From Candidatus Ruthturnera sp. (GTDB lineage: Bacteria > Pseudomonadota > Gammaproteobacteria > PS1 > Pseudothioglobaceae), in contig JABGOT010000065.1 in the NCBI GenBank assembly GCA_018648985.1, positions 1 through 5,041 of the forward strand: a stretch of DNA of 5,041 nt, read 5' to 3'. Positions 1 to 5,041 of the stretch are shown here, piece after piece (positions within the stretch are counted from its first letter, which is position 1; each line of letters starts with the position of its first letter). The position numbers were made by a program, and so were the translations under genes. The notes under the pieces are model-generated. The model made no database searches and was not told the origin of the DNA. It saw nothing but the letters and a program-made list of their open reading frames with translations.

Positions 1-901
1 TACCCCAGCACTAATCATAGGTGGCTTTGCTGAGCGTATGAAATTTTCAGCAGTACTATTGTTTAGTGCGATTTGGTTGATTGTGGTTTATGCGCCAATT
101 ACTCATTGGGTATGGGGCGGTGGCTGGTTAGGCGAGATGGGAATTCTTGACTTTGCTGGTGGTATTGTTGTTCATATTACTGCTGGTGTTGCAGCCTTAG
201 TTGCAGCTATTGTTTTAGGCCCGCGTAATGGTTTCCCATCAAAACCAATGCCACCACACAACATGACCATGACTATTACTGGTGCGGCCATGCTTTGGGT
301 AGGTTGGTTTGGCTTTAATGGTGGCTCTGCTCTAGCGGCAAATGGTGATGCAGCAATGGCAATGCTAGTAACGCACATCTCAGCAGCAGCAGGCGCAATG
401 ACTTGGATGTTTTATGAGTGGATTAAGTATGGCAAGCCAACGGCTCTAGGTGCGGTAACAGGTATGGTTGCTGGCTTAGGAACGATTACACCGGCTTCTG
501 GTTTTGTCGGTCCTGCCGGTGGCTTAGTGATCGGTATTGTTGCTGGTATTGTTTGTTTTAATGCAGTGATATTGATTAAGCAAAAGTGGAAAATTGATGA
601 TTCACTCGATGTGTTTCCAGTTCACGGTGTGGGCGGTATTATCGGCACACTAATGGCGGCTGTTTTTGCTTCAAGTGAATTGGGTATTTTTTCTGGCCAA
701 GGCTTAGCAGAAGGTATGACCATTATGTCTCAGCTTGAAGTGCAAGCAATCGGCATTGTGGCAACACTTGTTTACACAGCTGTTGCAACTTACATCATTC
801 TAAAAGTGGTTGGTATGATCACTGGCTTAAGAGTGAGTGCAGACGAAGAGCAACAAGGCTTGGATATCATTTCACATGAAGAAAAAGGTTATGATTTGTA
901 A
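1..901 (+). CDS. amtB: Ammonium transporter (Amt/AmtB family), 3' part, truncated by window edge
   Basis: This is the C-terminal part of an Amt family channel of the inner membrane, which conducts ammonium/ammonia into the cell for nitrogen assimilation. The frame is open from base 2 and reads TPALIIGGFAERMKFS before the first Met at 38. That stretch matches an internal AmtB segment, so the Met at 38 is not the true start and roughly 110 N-terminal residues lie outside the window. Counting from Met 38, the E. coli AmtB landmarks line up with one constant offset of 122: W26 (W148), D38 (D160), the pore histidines H46 (H168) and H196 (H318), and F93 and S97 (F215, S219) in the GWFGFNGGS motif. 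About eight membrane segments remain. The tail, with GLRV followed by SHEEKGYDL, resembles the cytoplasmic region that binds the PII protein GlnK, so post-translational control by PII is likely. A terminator follows 19 bases after the stop codon. The family assignment is secure; the exact paralogue (amtB or another amt) is not. Confidence 0.95.
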   Translation, partial: TPALIIGGFAERMKFSAVLLFSAIWLIVVYAPITHWVWGGGWLGEMGILDFAGGIVVHITAGVAALVAAIVLGPRNGFPSKPMPPHNMTMTITGAAMLWVGWFGFNGGSALAANGDAAMAMLVTHISAAAGAMTWMFYEWIKYGKPTALGAVTGMVAGLGTITPASGFVGPAGGLVIGIVAGIVCFNAVILIKQKWKIDDSLDVFPVHGVGGIIGTLMAAVFASSELGIFSGQGLAEGMTIMSQLEVQAIGIVATLVYTAVATYIILKVVGMITGLRVSADEEQQGLDIISHEEKGYDL

Positions 902-919
902 GTTAAATCTAGCTTAATT

Positions 920-957
920 AAAACCCGCTAAAAGCTTTGTTTTTAGCGGGTTTTTTT
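920..957 (+). terminator. Rho-independent terminator of the ammonium transporter gene
   Basis: The arms at 920-933 and 941-954 are perfectly complementary over 14 bp, with core CCCGCTAAAA / TTTTAGCGGG. They enclose a 7-base loop (934-940), and a run of seven T at 951-957 follows. The hairpin lies 19 bases after the amtB stop and ahead of the dapA promoter region, so it separates the two transcription units. Confidence 0.95.
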
Positions 958-980
958 ATGCCTAAAAAATAGGTTTCGTA

Positions 981-986
981 TATAAT
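981..986 (+). promoter_or_regulatory. Probable -10 box of the dapA promoter
   Basis: TATAAT is a perfect sigma-70 -10 hexamer, 29 bases before the dapA ATG and just past the upstream terminator, which is where a dapA promoter is needed. No convincing -35 hexamer lies 16-18 bases upstream; that place is occupied by the end of the terminator T-run and ATGCCT. Transcription would start near 993, giving a leader of only about 20 bases. The call rests on one hexamer in AT-rich DNA plus position. Confidence 0.55.
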
Positions 987-1015
987 TCTAATCATTATTA
1001 GTAATATTTGTTTTG

Positions 1016-1906
1016 ATGCGTATTAATCACCCTTTAACTGGCTCTATGGTCGCCCTAATTACCCCAATGTTTGCAAATGGGTCAATAGATTTTGACGCAC
1101 TTGGGTCTTTGGTTGAATTTCATATCAGCTCAGGCACTAAAGCCATTATTTCTATGGGTACAACGGGTGAATCAGCAACGCTTAATCATGCTGAGCATGT
1201 TGAAGTCATGAGAAAAACTGTTGAATTTTCTAATGGCCGCATTCCAGTGATTGCAGGTACAGGTGCAAACTCAACCACTGAGGCAATTACATTAACCCAA
1301 GCAGCTAAAGACATCGGTGCAGATGCTTGTTTATTAGTGACACCGTATTATAACAAACCTACTCAGGAAGGGCTTTATCAGCATTATAAAGCCATTGCTG
1401 AAGCGGTTGATATTGATCAAATTTTGTACAACGTGCCTGGTAGAACAGCAGTAGATTTATTGCCTGAAACAGTGGTTCGTTTATCAATAATTAATAATAT
1501 TATTGGCGTTAAAGATGCGACTGGGGATTTAACAGTCGCTCAAACATTGATTGATAGTTGCCCTGAAGATTTTCTGCTTTATAGTGGTGATGATGCCACA
1601 GCGATCGAATTTATTTTAATGGGCGGTCATGGTGGTATTTCTGTAAGTGCAAATGTTGCACCTAAAGCAGTCTCGGATGCTTATAATGCTGCTATGGATG
1701 ATGATAAAAGTTCAGCAGAAATTATTAATTCAACATTGACTGGTTTGCATCAGAATTTATTTATTGAATCCAATCCAATTCCGGTTAAATGGGCATTGTA
1801 TAAGATGAACAAATGTGAAAGTGGTATTCGTTTACCACTCACAAAATTATCACAAGAAGCTCGAGCAACACTAGAGCAAGATTTATCATTATTAGGAGTT
1901 ATATAA
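1016..1906 (+). CDS. dapA: 4-hydroxy-tetrahydrodipicolinate synthase (DapA)
   Basis: DapA condenses pyruvate with L-aspartate-4-semialdehyde, the first step committed to diaminopimelate and lysine, in the cytoplasm, usually as a homotetrameric TIM barrel. The protein is 296 residues, against 292 in E. coli. With Met 1 at 1016 the catalytic set is complete: T49 and T50 in GTTGES, Y112 in TPYYNKP, Y138 and R143 in LYNVPGRT, and the Schiff-base lysine K166 in GVKDATG. They equal E. coli T44, T45, Y107, Y133, R138 and K161. The lysine-binding allosteric positions (E. coli S48, A49, H53, H56, N80, E84, Y106) are also kept as S53, A54, H58, H61, N85, E89 and Y111, so feedback inhibition by lysine is likely. 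A TTG codon at 1013 directly precedes the ATG in frame; ATG 1016 is preferred. There is no clear Shine-Dalgarno in the short leader. bamC follows after 2 bases, as in the E. coli dapA-bamC operon. Confidence 0.97.
   Translation: MRINHPLTGSMVALITPMFANGSIDFDALGSLVEFHISSGTKAIISMGTTGESATLNHAEHVEVMRKTVEFSNGRIPVIAGTGANSTTEAITLTQAAKDIGADACLLVTPYYNKPTQEGLYQHYKAIAEAVDIDQILYNVPGRTAVDLLPETVVRLSIINNIIGVKDATGDLTVAQTLIDSCPEDFLLYSGDDATAIEFILMGGHGGISVSANVAPKAVSDAYNAAMDDDKSSAEIINSTLTGLHQNLFIESNPIPVKWALYKMNKCESGIRLPLTKLSQEARATLEQDLSLLGVI
1894..1898 (+). promoter_or_regulatory. Ribosome binding site of bamC, inside the end of dapA
   Basis: AGGAG lies 10 bases before the bamC ATG at 1909 and within the last codons of dapA. 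It fixes the bamC start and suggests translational coupling of the two genes on one mRNA. Confidence 0.8.
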
Positions 1907-1908
1907 AC

Positions 1909-3045
1909 ATGTTGGCTAAATTATCAATTACTTTATTAGCGCTGTCTCTAGGTGGCTGTATTTCACTTGGTGGAGATGATGAAGAAGAAAAACAAGTAGG
2001 CTTGGGCGAAAGAGACATTAAATACTATTCTAACAAAACAGTAACATCGTTAGAAATTCCACCGGATTTAACCAAGCCTAGTGCTCAAAATTCATTTAAG
2101 TTAGAAAACTATGTTTCTAATATTCAAGAAGACACGATCAGCTTCAGCGAGAAAGATAACGCCATTAAAGAGGCTACAAGTATTTTAAGAACGCCGTCTA
2201 GTATCGAAGTCAAAAGATCGGGAAATCGTCGTTGGCTGTTGGTTGATAAAAAACCAGATGCAGTTTGGAATTTATCTAAAAGCTTCTTTAAATCACACGG
2301 CTTTGCCATTAAAAAAACTAATAAGAAGATTGGCTTAATGGAAACAGATTTTTTAGAAAATCATCCTGAGATTCCAGATCGTTCTCTGGGTGTTATTCGC
2401 TCTATGTTAAAAAAGGCAATTGCAGCGCGATACGCACTACCAATTGTGGATAAATACCGTATCCGTATTGAGCCATCTAAGACTGGTGAAAAATCTGAGG
2501 TGTACCTATCCTTGACTTCAATGGAAGAAGTGTTAACAAAAGCAGGCAGTGATGATGAAAATACGATTTGGCAGTCTCGCCCTAAAGACCAGGTTTTAGA
2601 AACAGAAATGTTGTATCGTTTGATGACTTTCTTAGGCAGTGATCATGCAGTAGCAAGAGAGAAAATCATCCAAGCTAAAGAAGATCAAAAATTAACAGTT
2701 GCACTATCTAAAGGTGTTAATGGCTATGCTAAATTAACCTTCTCACTTAATCAGTACGACACTTGGGATAACATGGGTTGGGCATTGGATCAGCTGAGCG
2801 TCGATGTTGAAGATAAAGACGTGAAAGAAGGTAGTTTTTATATCAACGTGGCTAGAACAGAAGACCAAGGTCTTTGGTCGCGTATGTTTGGCGATGATGC
2901 GATTAGAAAATCTTTCCAGATTTTGGTTAGGCAAACACAAGGCAATGAGACAGAAGTATATTTCAATGATATTTCTGAAGAAAACGAGCAAGCAACCATT
3001 GACTTTAGTCATGAATTCTTGGGGAATATTGCTAAGCAGTTTTAA
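1909..3045 (+). CDS. bamC: Outer membrane protein assembly factor BamC (NlpB lipoprotein)
   Basis: BamC is a lipoprotein subunit of the Bam complex, which folds beta-barrel proteins into the outer membrane. The start is fixed by the AGGAG at 1894-1898. Residues 1-16 are a lipoprotein signal peptide ending in the lipobox LSLGG before Cys17, the lipidated residue; no Asp follows at position +2, so outer-membrane sorting is expected. A strongly acidic patch (residues 23-27, DDEEE) follows. The extended N-terminal part contains LEIPPDLT (48-55), the characteristic BamC segment that in E. coli contacts BamD. Two helix-grip domains follow: about 105-245 (RRWLLVD, AVWNLSKSFF, MLYRLMTFLG) and about 268-378 (YAKLTFSL, WDNMGWALDQL). 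The 378 residues exceed the 344 of E. coli; the first domain has the longer middle region (150-185, ending DKYRIRIEP) that I recall from non-enteric BamC proteins. Position directly after dapA supports the call. Sequence similarity to E. coli BamC is low, as is usual in this family. Confidence 0.9.
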   Translation: MLAKLSITLLALSLGGCISLGGDDEEEKQVGLGERDIKYYSNKTVTSLEIPPDLTKPSAQNSFKLENYVSNIQEDTISFSEKDNAIKEATSILRTPSSIEVKRSGNRRWLLVDKKPDAVWNLSKSFFKSHGFAIKKTNKKIGLMETDFLENHPEIPDRSLGVIRSMLKKAIAARYALPIVDKYRIRIEPSKTGEKSEVYLSLTSMEEVLTKAGSDDENTIWQSRPKDQVLETEMLYRLMTFLGSDHAVAREKIIQAKEDQKLTVALSKGVNGYAKLTFSLNQYDTWDNMGWALDQLSVDVEDKDVKEGSFYINVARTEDQGLWSRMFGDDAIRKSFQILVRQTQGNETEVYFNDISEENEQATIDFSHEFLGNIAKQF

Positions 3046-3052
3046 AGCCTAA

Positions 3053-4951
3053 GTGGCCTTAACCTCGTCAGTTATTAACCAAATCATCCAGCAAGAAATA
3101 TTGCTGGATGATTTATCAGATGATGACTTAGCCACGTTTTGTCAAACTGCCAATCTTGCTTACCGATCAGGTGAATCAATTATTAGTGATCAGGATTATG
3201 ATTTTGTTTATCTGCCTGCGCTAAAACAAAGATTACCCCAACATCCTTTATTACAATCTATCGAGCCCGAAGGGCAAGGATTTTCTGAAGAGAAGGTCTT
3301 ATTGCCAGAGGTCATGCTCTCAACTGACAAGGCGTATTCCTGGGATGAAATTCGTAAATGGATCGAGCGACTTGAGAAATCTGCTGTCGACATAGGCCTT
3401 GCCTATGTCGATATTCAAATAAAAGCCACACCTAAGTTAGATGGCTTCGCCGGGTTTGATGACGGCACTCATCTTTATACGCGAGGAGATGGCAAAAAAG
3501 GTAGTGATATCACCCGTGTATTTGATCGAGGATTACAAGTTTACAATGATTCTAAGCGTGGCCAAGGCGCCGGTGAAATCGTTATTAAAAAAAGTTATTT
3601 CGAATCACATTTATCGCAAGATTTTGAGTATCCGCGTAACTTCCAGGCCAGCTTGATTAAAGAAAAAGCGCTGGATGAAAAAGCCAAGCAAGCCATTGCA
3701 GATAAAGCTGCGTTATTTGTGCCTTTTGCTCAACTACCTACTTGGTCTGGTAGTATTAAAGAGATGAGCGAGAGCTTTGAAGGTATTGTAGAAAAAGTAC
3801 TGTCTACCGTTGATTTTGATGTGGATGGCGTGGTATTTGAGACAACGAATAGCGATTTAAAAATTCAAATGGGCGCCAATCGAAAATTCCATCGTTGGCA
3901 AGTTGCCTTTAAAGAAAACAAAGACAAAGCACAGGTTAAGGTTTTGTCAGTAACACCTCAAGTTGGGCGCACCGGTAAGATTACACCAGTGGCAGAGCTA
4001 GAGCCAACCTTGCTCAGTGGTGCGACGATTGTGCGAGCAACAGGGCATCACTACGGGTTGGTTAAAGAGCAAGGTTTGGGCGCAGGTAGTGTGATTGAGC
4101 TCACACGATCAGGCTTGGTTATCCCTAAGATTAATCAAGTCTTAAAATCAGCAGCTGTTGATATTCCTGTGTTATGTCCAAGTTGTGGCGAGTCATTGGA
4201 ATGGGAATCTGACTTTTTAATGTGTGTTAATCACGTATCTTGCCCTGCGCAAGTGATTGGCAAGATGGAGTATTTTTTCAAAATATTGGCTAATAATGAT
4301 GGGTTTGGTATTGCCACCGTTGAAAAACTTTATGAGCACGGTATTCGTAAAATTTCACAAATTTATGCGCTGAGTGCCAGTGATTTGAGTGCCATGGGTT
4401 TTGGCGATAAAACCAGTGCAAATTTGGTTAATCAGCTCAAACGCTCAACCAATGAACAGATTGAAGACTGGCGTTTTTTAGCGGCTTTTGGCGTGGTAAG
4501 AATGGGTATGGGTAATTGCGAGAACTTACTAAAATCGTATCCGCTGAATGAGATATTCGAGCTCAACCTAGAGCAGATATCAGCCATTGATGGCTTTGCA
4601 GAGCTCACCGCTCAAATGATAGTGACTGGTCTTAATTCCATTAAACCAGAGTTTGATTTATTAATGCAGCATCGTTTTAATTTAGAACAAACGCCTTTGA
4701 AAAAAGATTTGGTAGAGTTTACTCATGATTTGTTTGGCAAAAAAATCATCTTTACAGGCAAGATGAGCGGTTCTCGAGAGGCTATGAAAAAGAACGCTAA
4801 ATCTATTGGCATACAAGTCGTTAGCAGTGTTAGTGCTAAAACTGATTATTTGGTCATTGGTGAAAAGGTAGGGCAAAAGAAAATTGAAAGTGCTGAAAAT
4901 TTTGGCGTAGAAATATTAACTGAAGCCAATTATTTGGCATTGATTAAGTGA
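3053..4951 (+). CDS. Divergent LigA-family NAD-dependent DNA ligase-like protein, all domains present
   Basis: LigA enzymes seal DNA nicks using NAD+ through an adenylated lysine. All LigA domains are here in order: domain Ia (about 25-110, SDQDYD at 45-50), adenylyltransferase (about 120-290), OB fold with QVGRTGKITPVAELEP (303-318), a four-cysteine zinc finger (C375, C378, C391, C397), helix-hairpin-helix repeats (about 405-545) and a C-terminal BRCT domain (about 556-632). Length is 632 residues against 671 in E. coli. The nucleophile K128 in KLDG, TRGDG (143-147), E175, D258 in DGVV and K287 in VAFK are kept. Other conserved positions are changed: T126 for E113, A173 for R171 of RGEV, F226 for Y225, L250 for R277, E263 for motif IV K290 (E. 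coli numbering), and the SLRQ after PRN is lost. It may therefore be a paralogue with weakened or altered activity rather than the housekeeping ligase; a second, normal ligA elsewhere would support this. The start is GTG, 7 bases after bamC with only a weak Shine-Dalgarno; TTG 3101 is an alternative. Likely co-transcribed with dapA-bamC. Confidence 0.87.
   Translation: MALTSSVINQIIQQEILLDDLSDDDLATFCQTANLAYRSGESIISDQDYDFVYLPALKQRLPQHPLLQSIEPEGQGFSEEKVLLPEVMLSTDKAYSWDEIRKWIERLEKSAVDIGLAYVDIQIKATPKLDGFAGFDDGTHLYTRGDGKKGSDITRVFDRGLQVYNDSKRGQGAGEIVIKKSYFESHLSQDFEYPRNFQASLIKEKALDEKAKQAIADKAALFVPFAQLPTWSGSIKEMSESFEGIVEKVLSTVDFDVDGVVFETTNSDLKIQMGANRKFHRWQVAFKENKDKAQVKVLSVTPQVGRTGKITPVAELEPTLLSGATIVRATGHHYGLVKEQGLGAGSVIELTRSGLVIPKINQVLKSAAVDIPVLCPSCGESLEWESDFLMCVNHVSCPAQVIGKMEYFFKILANNDGFGIATVEKLYEHGIRKISQIYALSASDLSAMGFGDKTSANLVNQLKRSTNEQIEDWRFLAAFGVVRMGMGNCENLLKSYPLNEIFELNLEQISAIDGFAELTAQMIVTGLNSIKPEFDLLMQHRFNLEQTPLKKDLVEFTHDLFGKKIIFTGKMSGSREAMKKNAKSIGIQVVSSVSAKTDYLVIGEKVGQKKIESAENFGVEILTEANYLALIK
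3081..3114 (+). repeat. Perfect 14-bp inverted repeat (hairpin) at the start of the ligase-like gene
   Basis: Left arm AAATCATCCAGCAA (3081-3094) and right arm TTGCTGGATGATTT (3101-3114) are exact reverse complements around a 6-base loop (GAAATA). It spans codons 10-21 of the ligase-like gene and begins 36 bases after the bamC stop. No T-run follows the right arm (next bases ATCAG), so it is not a classical intrinsic terminator. It could protect the bamC 3' end or modulate ligase-like translation; both are inference. Confidence 0.85.
3387..3411 (+). repeat. Perfect 11-bp inverted repeat (hairpin) inside the ligase-like gene
   Basis: Arms TCGACATAGGC (3387-3397) and GCCTATGTCGA (3401-3411) are exact reverse complements separated by 3 bases (CTT). 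It encodes the near-symmetric peptide VDIGLAYVDI (residues 112-121), in the linker between domain Ia and the KLDG motif. No T-run follows. Its role, if any, is unknown. Confidence 0.85.
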
Positions 4952-4972
4952 CAAACAACACAGACATACTTA

Positions 4973-4978
4973 AGAGGT
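4973..4978 (+). promoter_or_regulatory. Ribosome binding site for the gene starting at 4983
   Basis: AGAGGT is a good Shine-Dalgarno, 4 bases before ATG 4983. It supports that start, although almost all of the gene is outside the window. The 31 bases between the ligase-like stop and this ATG hold no hairpin terminator, so read-through from upstream is possible. Confidence 0.75.
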
Positions 4979-4982
4979 AAAA

Positions 4983-5041
4983 ATGCAAATTTCAGCATTA
5001 ATCAATAAGCAAAAAGATTTTTTAAGTTATGAGCTTGAAGG
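4983..5041 (+). CDS. Start of an unidentified protein-coding gene, cut by window edge
   Basis: An open frame runs from ATG 4983 to the window end, giving 19 full codons beginning MQISALINKQ and continuing KDFLSYELE. A well-placed AGAGGT at 4973-4978 precedes the ATG, and the gene points the same way as its neighbours, 31 bases after the ligase-like stop codon. The visible residues form a polar, probably helical N-terminus with no signal peptide or membrane segment. I do not recognise the product from so little sequence. It may belong to the same transcript as dapA-bamC-ligase-like, since no terminator lies between. Confidence 0.65.
   Translation, partial: MQISALINKQKDFLSYELE

Noticed and set aside
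172..378. Minus-strand open frame of 68 codons inside the ammonium transporter gene
   Set aside because: It lies wholly antisense to a strongly conserved coding sequence, has no recognisable protein features and no ribosome site; a shadow frame.
2124..2309. Minus-strand open frame of 61 codons inside bamC
   Set aside because: Antisense shadow of bamC with no recognisable domain.
2743..3012. Minus-strand open frame of 89 codons inside bamC
   Set aside because: Fully covered by the second BamC helix-grip domain on the other strand; no family resemblance and no independent promoter seen.
3081..3114. Reading the 14-bp hairpin as an intrinsic terminator after bamC
   Set aside because: The right arm is followed by ATCAG rather than a T-run, and the hairpin lies inside the ligase-like reading frame.
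3208..3393. Minus-strand open frame of 61 codons inside the ligase-like gene
   Set aside because: Antisense shadow of domain Ia coding sequence.
3441..3656. Plus-strand out-of-frame open frame of 71 codons inside the ligase-like gene
   Set aside because: Overlaps the conserved adenylyltransferase domain in another frame; the peptide has no recognisable features.
4372..4396. Short direct repeat TGAGTGCCA in the helix-hairpin-helix region
   Set aside because: Only two 9-base copies encoding similar small-residue stretches in a repetitive fold; likely coincidence of protein sequence.
4682..4876. Minus-strand open frame of 64 codons opposite the BRCT region
   Set aside because: Antisense to a clear BRCT domain; a shadow frame.
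1..5041. Defence system, mobile element or CRISPR array
   Set aside because: No transposase, integrase, repeat-spacer pattern or terminal repeats; apart from the ligase-like gene the content is core metabolism and envelope biogenesis.

Overview
The window looks like ordinary chromosome of an AT-rich gammaproteobacterium. The pairing of dapA with bamC (nlpB) directly behind it is characteristic of Gammaproteobacteria, and the AmtB, DapA and BamC proteins are of gammaproteobacterial type. Low GC and compact spacing would fit a marine sulfur-oxidiser of the SUP05/Thioglobaceae kind, but that placement is a guess. Every gene seen is on the + strand, and no stretch over 300 bases lacks a gene.

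Layout: (1) 1-901 is the 3' part of an ammonium channel gene (amtB-like), cut by the window's left edge. (2) 920-957 is a strong intrinsic terminator that closes that unit. (3) 958-1015 is a short promoter region with a good -10 box and an overlapping Fur-box-like sequence. (4) 1016-1906 is dapA, lysine/diaminopimelate pathway. (5) 1909-3045 is bamC, an outer-membrane assembly lipoprotein, 2 bases after dapA and with its Shine-Dalgarno inside dapA. (6) 3053-4951 is a full-length but divergent relative of NAD-dependent DNA ligase LigA, 7 bases after bamC. (7) 4983 onward is the start of another gene with a good ribosome binding site, cut by the right edge.

Genes 4 to 6 look like one transcription unit. 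DapA supplies diaminopimelate for peptidoglycan and lysine, and BamC works in beta-barrel insertion into the outer membrane, so the first two genes share a cell-envelope theme. The ligase-like gene has no obvious link to that theme.

The most interesting object is the ligase-like protein. It keeps every LigA domain and the adenylated lysine, but several conserved positions are changed, notably the motif IV lysine (now Glu) and the Glu two residues before the nucleophile (now Thr). Its gene also carries two perfect inverted repeats, with 14-bp and 11-bp arms. No mobile element, CRISPR array, tRNA or rRNA was seen.
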